This document shows positions 17,401 through 24,024 of a stretch of 29,466 nucleotides of DNA, one piece after another; position 1 is the stretch's first letter; each line of letters begins with the position of its first letter. A model generated the notes under the pieces. The model did no database searches, was not told the origin of the DNA, and was given only the letters and a program-made list of their open reading frames with translations. Both the position numbers and the translations under genes were made by a program. This stretch comes from an uncultured Acetatifactor sp. (lineage in GTDB: Bacteria > Bacillota > Clostridia > Lachnospirales > Lachnospiraceae), in contig CAJUFI010000056.1 in the NCBI GenBank assembly GCA_910585665.1, forward strand, positions 1-29,466, written 5' to 3'.

Positions 17401-17661
17401 CAGATGAATGAAATAGCCCTTTTCCCTGGCCTGCTCTGCCATCTGGCGGAACGCGTTGAAGTAGCGCTCCGTCAGGTACTCCCGCCTGTCCATTCCGAAA
17501 CGTGGATGGGGCATGGCCTGGAAGACTCCCTTCCTGGCCATTTCCTCCATCTGGGATGCGTAAATCTCCCCATCCACCTCTCCGTTCAGGAACCAGAACG
17601 GGGTCTGGGCACAATCCCGTGGCGGATTGAAAAAGCCTTTCCAAAATGCTGCTGCGTCCAT
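14482..17661 (-). CDS. GH106-like alpha-L-rhamnosidase
   Basis: This protein of about 1059 residues resembles GH106 enzymes, which remove alpha-L-rhamnose from rhamnogalacturonans and related glycans with inversion. The family opening is clear: PFWFLNGEVDGEI (about 21-33), MARKGVFQAMPHPRFGM, and IHLYDEFNWSSGNAGG (about 86-100). A central catalytic region follows, with FYDEVSPYASGNF and LTGHTHEDAGMW. The C-terminal 130 residues (LWLDLGQVKECAAVFLNG, then PYRFDISRALREGKN) form a GH2-type sugar-binding jelly roll. No signal peptide is seen, so it should act in the cytoplasm. The ATG at 17661 has AGGAGG at 17671-17676 with a 9-nt spacer; the ATG at 17667 would leave 3 nt. It heads an operon with the broken GH95 gene. 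The family call rests on overall pattern, and an unassigned GH2-like clan member is the alternative. Confidence 0.8.
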   Translation of the reverse strand: MDAAAFWKGFFNPPRDCAQTPFWFLNGEVDGEIYASQMEEMARKGVFQAMPHPRFGMDRREYLTERYFNAFRQMAEQAREKGYFIHLYDEFNWSSGNAGGRLTKERENCALGIAIGIGRADGSFVYDRWEEGFLGWGKKEDILVAGYAPYRSKEELDFEHCRLVEDYSCRDGVFRMEMEPGDWTAFVIYTVRTRHPSALRQGNGGIVDYLNPEVTRQFIELTHEAYYRHLGEFFGETIPSVFYDEVSPYASGNFTWTKGLPAVFREEKGYDIVEKLPHLFFDGDIQTPRIRCDYWDVVTRMFVSSFMGQIAGWCDEHGIALTGHTHEDAGMWPVCGNLFRSLRAQQWVGVDSLLGYKPYSCLKSAVSVAHVTGREMVVCEALGILDGWECTPAAMKKAYNQLAVAGVNLLVPHGFFETVESPKAECPPSFFTCNPYWQMYEEISAMTDLQCYINRKTVHVADIAVFYPIVSWQARGRGGRGRTSPCGIEKSVRGLTEQEYAQFDRIVDVLMGEQMDMDIVDDVALAEGNLEKGRLAVAKESYRALVLPDMSTIRLADAERILELAEGGLEVLASEGFAPAASAENGAGDPALAEAMERLEGHLHRFRGEQELVETLRRLMPADILVESGEKAALDAAHRRLGEMDLYLLSHTGEESCEYRVSVRCRNRERALLDCRGRHFPAEFSEDGERTEVCFLAEPEEIYYFVLAEERIPERGAGAGAVMPEGRAERGTDSAVFGKEHVLTSAQWEKLPMVQELKEFRFLPCPEGPEGRSDRTEREDGFVCINASAGTDKSAYVDMPLPVCRTLELLYESKDGEQLATVWEHWMEPGFDDGDWEVLSLKHGPKLYDHVGSRLFRFVLPVGTAAVRRPIPVNGEYALYLNGRLVEAVTGHMPEPASEEERWIPVEGCEEGPGILAIECSSMAPQYGVRSPVTVRVRACRTGLKDWGEMGLGWYAGYGRYETEFQYRALKEGETLWLDLGQVKECAAVFLNGQKIGQKLWKPYRFDISRALREGKNILSIYSCNLIANEFAWDPLGTRGSASSLPSGIFGSVGLYLEG

Positions 17662-17703
17662 TTTCATGTTCCTCCTGTGGTAAATTTCCAATGATATTAT
17701 CTC

Positions 17704-17733
17704 TATAAAACCAGAAACCGGGGACTTTGTCAA
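17704..17733 (-). promoter_or_regulatory. Probable promoter of the GH106-GH95 operon
   Basis: Minus strand: perfect TTGACA (17728-17733), an 18-nt spacer, TTTATA (17704-17709), about 40 nt before the start codon. The octamer CGGGGACT occurs at 17719-17726, inside the spacer, and again at 17749-17756, upstream of the -35, so a regulator could bind both. Confidence 0.6.
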
Positions 17734-18106
17734 GACATTTTACATTATCGGGGACTGCCCCTCTGGCATACCGCAAATCTCCCGGCTTCTCCACAGCAAC
17801 TGTCATATTCCGTCAGGACGGCCTGGCCCATGTTCCATATTCTGCTTTTCAAATCGCGCGCCCTCTACGAGACCACCGCCATTTAAGATACAAATGCCAT
17901 TGTACTAACCGGGAACAAATTTTACAATAGATTTTTGAAATTAGAATGCAGAATTGGATTTTTGACAGTAGAATGGTGAAGCGGGCACAGGCATCTGACA
18001 CGACGCCATGGGGATAATGCGGCGTCCACCGCCCGCGTTATCCCCGTGTTATGGAAGGGAATACACTTCCCAGCAGCAAGCTGCGGGGAATTAGCCCCTG
18101 AGAGAT
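17734..18106. other. Gene-free stretch between psd and the GH106 operon
   Basis: No credible gene was found. It holds the psd 3' hairpin described separately, and an AT-rich part with a possible second minus-strand promoter: TTGTAA (17922-17927), 17-nt spacer, TACAAT (17899-17904), about 235 nt before the GH106-like start. If used, it would give the operon a long leader. Short frames here have no ribosome site. Confidence 0.4.
18010..18045 (-). terminator. Hairpin downstream of psd
   Basis: GGGGATAATGCGG (18010-18022) pairs with 18033-18045 over 13 bp with one G-U, around a 10-nt loop. It lies about 60 nt beyond the psd stop codon. No U-tract follows, so a terminator role is likely only from position. 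Confidence 0.4.
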
Positions 18107-18979
18107 TCAGCAGGGCGTCCGTCCCCCTACCCGCTCTCCCAGCCGCACTTTCGTCTCCCATCCCTGGCGGGAGTGATCCAGGATGTCCCTGTCCGGCACT
18201 GCCGCTCCCTTTTTCGTCATCAGGATGACCGTGGAGCCGCCGAACTCGAACCTGCCCTTCTCCCATCCTCTGCGGACGGCCTGGCCCCGGGAATGGTTCC
18301 GTATCCGTCCCACCAGCATGGCGCCCACCTCCATCTGAATCATCTCTCCGAAATTCTCAGACTGTAGGACGCAGTATTCCCTGGTATTCTCCTTGTAGAT
18401 CGGGAAATGGTCGTTGGCCACCGGATTCACCGTGTGCAGAATGCCCGGAATCCATCCAATCCCCGTCACCTTTCCGCTGTCCGCATAAATATAGCGGTGG
18501 TAATCGTCCACGCACAGCCGGAACACCCAGACATAGCCTCCCACGTATTCCCTGGCCAGCTCCTGATCCTCAAGAAGGCTTTTTGCTGTATACCGTGTAT
18601 TTTTAATCGAAAATCTGCTCTTTTTGGTTATCCTGTAGACACTGACCCTGCTGTCACAGGGGCTGACCAGCGCGTCCGGGGACATGTCCACCCTGCGCAC
18701 GCCCTTCGCCAGCTTCCTGGTGAAAAAATCATTATAGGAGACATACTCCTTCTTCTGATACTCGTTCCTATCGATGGCATGGCTGCGAACGAACCATGGA
18801 ATCAGGATTTTGGAAAAACGGGAGTCCAAAAAGGCCCCCCCAACCTCCGAAAACGCCGGAGACACCAGCGGCTTCAGCAGGAGCCTGCCCAGCCAATGAC
18901 AATACAAACCCTCCAGGATCCTGTCCTGGAGGGAGCCGGCTTCCACGATATTGCCCTTTCTGTCCACTACCACATGCAT
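18107..18979 (-). CDS. psd: Phosphatidylserine decarboxylase
   Basis: Psd converts phosphatidylserine to phosphatidylethanolamine at the cytoplasmic membrane. The proenzyme cuts itself before Ser to form the pyruvoyl group. The triad is visible: Asp109 in SPCDSR, His161 in DDYHRY, and Ser249 in EFGGST, where cleavage would occur between Gly248 and Ser249. Length (290 residues) and the GGST form fit the clostridial, type II-like group rather than the E. coli LGST form. The ATG at 18979 has AGGAG at a 6-nt spacing. It is the last gene of a lipid operon and follows pssA by 91 nt, so substrate and product enzymes are made together. Confidence 0.96.
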   Translation of the reverse strand: MHVVVDRKGNIVEAGSLQDRILEGLYCHWLGRLLLKPLVSPAFSEVGGAFLDSRFSKILIPWFVRSHAIDRNEYQKKEYVSYNDFFTRKLAKGVRRVDMSPDALVSPCDSRVSVYRITKKSRFSIKNTRYTAKSLLEDQELAREYVGGYVWVFRLCVDDYHRYIYADSGKVTGIGWIPGILHTVNPVANDHFPIYKENTREYCVLQSENFGEMIQMEVGAMLVGRIRNHSRGQAVRRGWEKGRFEFGGSTVILMTKKGAAVPDRDILDHSRQGWETKVRLGERVGGRTPC

Positions 18980-19070
18980 ACCCTTCTCCTCATATCTTTC
19001 TGATAATTCCTAAAGGCAATGTACCATCCACAGCGTCAATAGCGGCAGCGCCGTGCCGCGTCATCACAAC

Positions 19071-19727
19071 TCAGCTCCTGATTCGGAACAGTCTCATCCA
19101 CCCTCTCCAGGCGAACAGGATCACTGCCACCGCCAGCGCCACCACGGCCACGATCAGCAGCACCTCCTTCACGGAAGGCTTCCGCAGCTTGAAGTCAAGG
19201 ACGAACAGAAAGCCCACCAAAGCCACCACGATGTGCAGCGCCACCAGGAACGCGAAATGGGTGGGGAACAGCGGCGAGAACATGAACAGAAGCGGCAGCG
19301 CGATAGCCATGGACGTAATGGGCAGCCCCTGATAATACTTCCGCGCCCCCTCTTCTTCCGCCTGGCGCTTCGCCTCCATCACATTGAAATACCCCAGACG
19401 TATCAGCCCGGCCAGGCCGTACAGGGCCAGAATGACCATGCTTACGATATGATTCATGCCCAGCTTATAGCAGATGACGATAGGCAGGGCCCCGAAACAG
19501 ACGATGTCGCAGAGAGAATCTATCTGTATCCCGAAGCTTTTCTCATCCTCCGTCCGGTTCTTCTTGGTCCTGGCCACCTTTCCATCGAACATGTCGCAGA
19601 GCCCCGAAAAGGCCAGAAAGAAAATCGACCACCGCAGCTGCATGGACGAGGCGCAGAAAATCCCTGCCACTGCCGAAATGAAACTGATATAGGTAAGCAC
19701 CACTGTATAATCATAAAATCCTATCAC
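19071..19727 (-). CDS. pssA: CDP-diacylglycerol-serine O-phosphatidyltransferase
   Basis: PssA makes phosphatidylserine from CDP-diacylglycerol and L-serine. The 218-residue membrane protein has the CDP-alcohol phosphotransferase signature near residues 45-74: DMFDGKVAR, then a short insertion, then FGIQIDSLCD, giving the four metal-binding Asp residues. About six membrane helices follow the family pattern. The start is the GTG at 19727 after GAGGAGGG at a 6-nt spacing. The adjacent psd supports the PssA call over PgsA, as does the longer stretch between AR and the Gly of the motif, a trait of subclass PssA proteins. The gene lies 126 nt after the flippase-like gene in the same direction. Confidence 0.95.
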   Translation of the reverse strand: MIGFYDYTVVLTYISFISAVAGIFCASSMQLRWSIFFLAFSGLCDMFDGKVARTKKNRTEDEKSFGIQIDSLCDIVCFGALPIVICYKLGMNHIVSMVILALYGLAGLIRLGYFNVMEAKRQAEEEGARKYYQGLPITSMAIALPLLFMFSPLFPTHFAFLVALHIVVALVGFLFVLDFKLRKPSVKEVLLIVAVVALAVAVILFAWRGWMRLFRIRS

Positions 19728-19853
19728 AGGAATCCCTCCTCATTTTGTCACACATCTTCCCCGGCCATGTGCTGACAGCAAATGTTTCGGCCATGAGCAT
19801 AAATCGAAAAAGACATAGTCTGTATTTTATATCGGCTGTTTCCCCCATCCGCT

Positions 19854-20906
19854 TTAGCCTAGTGCCCCCTGTTTCTTTTCGCAGCTTCTCTTTCTGCAGA
19901 GATAGTATACCTGGGCCACTATGGTAAAAAGCGCGCTGATCAGCAGCTGGCTGTAATACCCAAGCCCTCTGGAAAGGACCATGGCGGGCAGCAGCGCCGC
20001 TCCAAAGACCTGCGGGAATATCCGCAGAAACAGGGCCTCGCTGATTCCCATGCCCCCCGGCAGCGGCAGCATGTCGACGGAGACGGAAATCACCGCCTGC
20101 AAAAACACCACATCCCATATCCCTGTGCCCGACAGGCCAAACGCCAGATACACCGTCCACGTCACCAAAAACAGCGCCATCCGCTGCACAAAACTGATCA
20201 GAGCTGCCATCACCAGCATTTTCCCATGGGTCTTCAGATAGGCCGCCGTCTCCCGGTAGACCTGCATGGAGGCGCCAAGCTTCCTGCACCGTTCCTCCTT
20301 GTGCCGCAGAAAGCGCCGCCGCTCCAGCCACGCCATCCCCTTAGTCAGGATGAACTCCGCCAGCGCCGGGTGGAACACCAGGGCCGTCATGAAGCCCACA
20401 CAGAACACATTCAGCGCAAGCCCCAGATAGAACAACGGAAGAATCTCCCCCAGATACCGGTCCATAAAGCCCTGCCCGAACAGCCACACCCCTGCCCCGA
20501 TGACCACCAGGACCAGCTTGTATGTAATGGTCACAATCATCAATATCACAGTAGCCACCGGAATGGGTATCTTTTCCTTTTTCATGAAATAGATCTGCAT
20601 GGGCTGCCCGCCTGTGGCCGAGGGCGTGACGCAGCTGAAAAAGAATCCCACCGAGGAGAACAGGAAACAGACCCTCCTTTTCAGACGTATTCCGAAAGAC
20701 CGCATCATATACCACAATATGACGGACTCACCCCAGATAAAGAACAGCACCAGGGCCACTCCCGGAATCAGCCATTTCTTGTCCGCTTCCCTGATGGCCT
20801 CCCGCATGGCCCCCAAATCCTCCCCGTGAAATACGCCGTATATGGTCAGCGCGAAGATCACGGCCAGAAAGAAGGCATTCCCTATGATTTTCTTTTTTGA
20901 CCCCAC
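19854..20906 (-). CDS. LPG-synthase transmembrane-domain (YbhN/UPF0104) lipid flippase-like protein
   Basis: This 350-residue integral membrane protein with about eight helices matches the flippase domain of lysylphosphatidylglycerol synthase (MprF) and free-standing YbhN/AglD proteins. Family motifs are CVTPSATGGQPMQ (about 92-104) and LPLPGGMGISEA (about 281-292). It lacks the C-terminal aminoacyl-transferase domain of MprF, so it should move or bind lipids rather than make lysyl-PG. The start is the GTG at 20906, overlapping the end of the PAP2 gene by 25 bp, which suggests translational coupling. Located between a PAP2 phosphatase and PssA/Psd, it may handle phosphatidylserine, phosphatidylethanolamine or a lipid head-group intermediate. 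The real cargo is unknown. Confidence 0.88.
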   Translation of the reverse strand: MGSKKKIIGNAFFLAVIFALTIYGVFHGEDLGAMREAIREADKKWLIPGVALVLFFIWGESVILWYMMRSFGIRLKRRVCFLFSSVGFFFSCVTPSATGGQPMQIYFMKKEKIPIPVATVILMIVTITYKLVLVVIGAGVWLFGQGFMDRYLGEILPLFYLGLALNVFCVGFMTALVFHPALAEFILTKGMAWLERRRFLRHKEERCRKLGASMQVYRETAAYLKTHGKMLVMAALISFVQRMALFLVTWTVYLAFGLSGTGIWDVVFLQAVISVSVDMLPLPGGMGISEALFLRIFPQVFGAALLPAMVLSRGLGYYSQLLISALFTIVAQVYYLCRKRSCEKKQGALG

Positions 20907-21601
20907 GAGCTCCCTTCTCCTTCCAGATGAAAAAATCCATTTACCCGATTCAGAATCTTTTCATATGTTCCCCAGACCTTCGGCCTTTTACCAATGTAAA
21001 AACAAATCTCCGCCAGGAAAATCCCCCCGATCACATCCGGGATCACATGCTGTTTCGTGGTCAGCGTGGAGAGACACACCAGAAGCGCGAACACACAGGA
21101 AAACGCCCGGTACCATGCCGGAATCTCCTTCCTGCCCCGCAGCCCGATATAGCAGAACCAGCTCACCAGACAGTGGATGGAAGGGAACAGGTTGTCAGCC
21201 GCGTCCACCGCGTACAGCGCTGACACCACCTGGTTCCAGAACCCCTGGGCCTCCACCAGAGGCCTCGTGTTGGTAGTGGGATAAATCAGGTAACAGGCGA
21301 AGCACACGATTCTGGACAGGAAATCTCCCGCGAAAAAACTGCACACTTCCCTTTTCCCCTGTCTGGCGATCAGGATATAATTCACGATCCAGAACAGGTA
21401 GCAGCCCAGATAAATCCCCACGGTGAACGGCACAAAGGGAATCAGCCGGTCCAGCCATCCCTCGATATTGTGATGGGGCCATCCCCCGGCGATCGCCCTG
21501 GCCCCGCCGTAGACCGTCAGGTTGAACGTGACGGCCACAAGGAGAGGAATCACGCTGCGGGCCGGAACAATGGCGTTCAACACCTTTTTTATTCTTTCCA
21601 T
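20882..21601 (-). CDS. PAP2-superfamily membrane phosphatase / phosphotransferase (PAP2_3, Aur1-like)
   Basis: This 239-residue protein with about six membrane helices carries a PAP2 site: NTRP (about 122-125), FPSIHCLVSW, and TTKQHVIPD, whose His and Asp complete the pair. This variant, with PSxH and KQHxxxD in place of PSGH and SRxxxxxHxxxD, is the PAP2_3 group, related to inositol-phosphoceramide synthases and some phosphatidate phosphatases. It would dephosphorylate a lipid phosphate or swap head groups. The ATG at 21601 follows GGAAGGTG. The frame extends upstream to 21709, but that part lies within the promoter and leader. First gene of the four-gene lipid operon. It might recycle phosphatidate or undecaprenyl-type phosphate; sequence alone does not decide. 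Confidence 0.87.
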   Translation of the reverse strand: MERIKKVLNAIVPARSVIPLLVAVTFNLTVYGGARAIAGGWPHHNIEGWLDRLIPFVPFTVGIYLGCYLFWIVNYILIARQGKREVCSFFAGDFLSRIVCFACYLIYPTTNTRPLVEAQGFWNQVVSALYAVDAADNLFPSIHCLVSWFCYIGLRGRKEIPAWYRAFSCVFALLVCLSTLTTKQHVIPDVIGGIFLAEICFYIGKRPKVWGTYEKILNRVNGFFHLEGEGSSWGQKRKS

Positions 21602-21699
21602 ACAGACACCTTCCGTCCTCCCTATCTCTGCATTTCTATCCGGCCCCCTGCCCCATCCCGTCTGGCGCTCTGCCTGTTGCCGGGCCGGACGCATATAAG

Positions 21700-21728
21700 A
21701 ATATAACAAAATTCCGATGGGGCTACAA
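21700..21728 (-). promoter_or_regulatory. Promoter of the PAP2-flippase-pssA-psd operon
   Basis: Minus strand: TTGTAG (21723-21728), a 17-nt spacer, TATATT (21700-21705). It sits in a short AT-rich island (about 21705-21780) in otherwise GC-rich DNA, about 90 nt before the PAP2 start codon. Confidence 0.6.
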
Positions 21729-21780
21729 GACGTTTTTTCATATCTTTAAGAAATCTTTAGATAATATTTAACAATGTATC

Positions 21781-21834
21781 GAAGAGCGCGCGCCGGTCCT
21801 GCCCCGCATTCGCGAAACAGGTCCGGAGCGCTTC
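21781..21834 (-). terminator. Imperfect hairpin, possible terminator after GH127
   Basis: Arms 21781-21801 and 21818-21834 pair with bulges (CCGG-CCTG with CAGG-CCGG, outer GAAG with CTTC). It lies about 100 nt beyond the GH127 stop and just upstream of the lipid-operon promoter, a sensible place for a terminator. No real U-tract follows. The remaining sequence up to 21936 shows nothing else. Confidence 0.3.
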
Positions 21835-21936
21835 AGACTACAACACCATAATCAAATCTCTCTCAGAATCCCCAAACCTTACACGGCGCGGCTTTGCATG
21901 CCGCATGGGCCCTCCGCGCGGGCGGCAGGCTCTGCG

Positions 21937-23787
21937 CTAACCCAGACGGGGCATCTCCGCCATCCGAAGGGTGGTGCAGCCGTAAGGATACAGGCGCTTC
22001 TTCACCGGTTCCCCCACTGGCTCCAGGGATTCCGGCTTCTCGCTGCAGATGCCTCCCTCCTTCCGCCAGTCCAGGGGCACCATCTCCATCTCCAGCATCA
22101 CCGGCGGCTTCTCCCGGTCAAAGGGCATTTCCGGCAGCTCCTCATGCAGGGTCTCAACCGGTCCCCCGCCGAAGCCAAAGGCCCAGTCCGACTTCGGCGC
22201 AATCCCGTAATCGCAATACGGGAATTTCCTGACGACCCCATCCCTCTCGTACTCTATCCGCTCATATTCCCCCTCGATGGGCAGCGCGTAGAACAGAGGC
22301 CCTCTGCGCAGCGCTTCCATCCCGCTGGGGCGCTTCACGAATTCCGTCTCGAAGCAGAAGTCAATTTCCATCTCCTCTTCCTTCTCCCAGACCTTTTTCT
22401 CCGTAAAGAAGCTGCCCGGCTGTGCCTGCCGCACTTCTCCCCCAATCCGGATCCGGGCCGACCTGGCGAATCCCGGAATGCGGACGGACAGGGCAAAGGC
22501 AGTCTCCCCTTCCGTCAGGACCCTGATCTTCAGGCTGTCCCGGAAAGGATACCGGGTGTCCACGATCAGGCACACCTTCTTCCCGTCCATCTGGGTCTCC
22601 ACCCTTGCGGGCGCCAGGGCCGTCACCGCCAGGCCCTCTTCGGAGCGCATCACGGCGGAAAGGGCGAACTTCGGCCAACCCTGGTTGAAATTGGCGGTGC
22701 AACAGCCGAAATTGGGCTCCAGGCCGAACATATGCGCTTCCCCGCTGTTGGAATTGAAGGGATTCTTCTCCTGGGGCAGCCTGGTACACTCCACCTGATT
22801 GGTCATCTGGACATATTGATGGGTCCACATGTCCGCGCTGACGGTAGCCGCCAGGGCGTTGAAAGCCGTCTGCTCCAGCACGTCTCCCCAGAAGGGATGC
22901 CCGCCGATGGAAAGCAGCTCCTCGTAGGAATACATGGCCTCCACAACGCTGCAGCACTCGCTGCCCTGGAGAGGGCTGGTTCCCGACAGGCACTCATCCC
23001 CCGTGAAATGTCCCATGGCCATGCCGTGCTCCTTCGTCAGCTTCCGGTAGAACGCCAGCGCAAAGGCATCGGGGTCCTCCCCGGTCAAAAGGCTCATCTC
23101 CGCCCTGGACTTCAGCGCCATGGCCACGTTCACCACATGGTTCACGAAAGTCCAGTAATTCTTCGCCCCAGGCCTCTCAAAGGAAAGCTTTGAATACAAT
23201 TTCTCGTAATCGATGCCGCAGCCCTCCAGCACATAGGCCAGATCCACCATCCAGGGCTCTGGCCGTCTCTCGTACAGCCAGAGGAGGGGAATCATGCACT
23301 CGAACCAGCGGGCCGCCCCCCAGCGGAAAAGGGTCTTGGAGCTGATATGGGACAGCAGCTGTTTCAGCGTGTCGTAGACCGCCTGTTCCACGCGCCCGTC
23401 CCCGCTGCACTCCCCATACACCGCCAGCACCTTGCAGATCAGAAAGGCCGCCCAGACGTCATAGCCCTCCCGCTCCGCTTCACTGCAGGGACAGATCCAG
23501 CCGTCCTTCTGCTGCCCGGCCAGGATGGCGTCTATGTACCGTTTTGCCCTGGCCTGAAGCTCCTGATCCTCCAGAAGCCAGGCCAGCGGGATGAAGCCGT
23601 CCAGCCAGTAGGGCACCCGCTCCCAGCCCTCCCTGTCTCCTCCGATCCATCTGCTGTCCCGGATGTCCGGCCAGATCAGGTCCAGATGCCCGGACAAGCC
23701 TTCCGCCTGCAGCTCCAGCTGCTTCCTCAGCCACCCCTGGGGCTTGATTTCCGCGGGTTTCAGATAAGTGAATTTCCTTTTCTCCAT
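21937..23787 (-). CDS. GH127-like beta-L-arabinofuranosidase (DUF1680)
   Basis: GH127 enzymes remove beta-L-arabinofuranose from arabinans, glycoproteins or rhamnogalacturonan II, using a zinc-bound Cys as nucleophile. The 616-residue protein has all four expected zinc-site residues: Glu277 and Cys279 in GSECCSVVE, and Cys362-Cys363 in FGCCTANFNQGWPKF, the first Cys of the pair being the likely nucleophile. An alpha/alpha barrel fills the N-terminal 400 residues and beta domains the rest. No signal peptide is seen. The ATG at 23787 follows GAGAGGA; the frame open to 23889 covers the promoter. It is transcribed away from the broken GH78 gene and may share its control region. Related DUF1680 families (GH142, GH146) are alternatives, and the exact linkage is unknown. 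Confidence 0.88.
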   Translation of the reverse strand: MEKRKFTYLKPAEIKPQGWLRKQLELQAEGLSGHLDLIWPDIRDSRWIGGDREGWERVPYWLDGFIPLAWLLEDQELQARAKRYIDAILAGQQKDGWICPCSEAEREGYDVWAAFLICKVLAVYGECSGDGRVEQAVYDTLKQLLSHISSKTLFRWGAARWFECMIPLLWLYERRPEPWMVDLAYVLEGCGIDYEKLYSKLSFERPGAKNYWTFVNHVVNVAMALKSRAEMSLLTGEDPDAFALAFYRKLTKEHGMAMGHFTGDECLSGTSPLQGSECCSVVEAMYSYEELLSIGGHPFWGDVLEQTAFNALAATVSADMWTHQYVQMTNQVECTRLPQEKNPFNSNSGEAHMFGLEPNFGCCTANFNQGWPKFALSAVMRSEEGLAVTALAPARVETQMDGKKVCLIVDTRYPFRDSLKIRVLTEGETAFALSVRIPGFARSARIRIGGEVRQAQPGSFFTEKKVWEKEEEMEIDFCFETEFVKRPSGMEALRRGPLFYALPIEGEYERIEYERDGVVRKFPYCDYGIAPKSDWAFGFGGGPVETLHEELPEMPFDREKPPVMLEMEMVPLDWRKEGGICSEKPESLEPVGEPVKKRLYPYGCTTLRMAEMPRLG

Positions 23788-23815
23788 TCTTACATCCTCT
23801 CTTTCCGATAAGCTC

Positions 23816-23843
23816 ATTATAACCGAAGGGGCGGTGCAATAAA
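23816..23843 (-). promoter_or_regulatory. GH127 promoter
   Basis: Minus strand: TTTATT (23838-23843), a 16-nt spacer, consensus TATAAT (23816-23821), about 29 nt before the ATG. The strong -10 with a weak -35 suggests an activator. Confidence 0.55.
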
Positions 23844-23851
23844 ATGTACTG

Positions 23852-23904
23852 TTTCTGACATTATGTGGTGAAAACTGACTTTCTGCCAAACCGGCTTTCT
23901 GTCA
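23852..23904 (+). promoter_or_regulatory. Three direct TTTCTGnCA repeats between divergent GH127 and GH78 promoters
   Basis: TTTCTGACA (23852-23860), TTTCTGCCA (23880-23888) and TTTCTGTCA (23896-23904) lie in one orientation between the two -35 boxes. Direct repeats in a shared control region are what AraC-type activators bind. No such regulator is encoded in the window. Confidence 0.45.
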
Positions 23905-23914
23905 TGGAAAAAGA

Positions 23915-23942
23915 TTGACTTTTCCCTTCGTCCCGATATACT
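23915..23942 (+). promoter_or_regulatory. GH78 promoter
   Basis: Plus strand: TTGACT (23915-23920), a 16-nt spacer, TATACT (23937-23942), leaving a leader of about 75 nt before the ATG at 24025. Ten of twelve consensus positions match, so the promoter looks intact even though the gene is not. Confidence 0.65.
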
Positions 23943-24024
23943 TGAAGTATGCTCCCGGCAGCACTTTCCGGGAAAACCTGTCACATACGGCAGACACACA
24001 GCCACCCTTACGGAAGTAACATTT

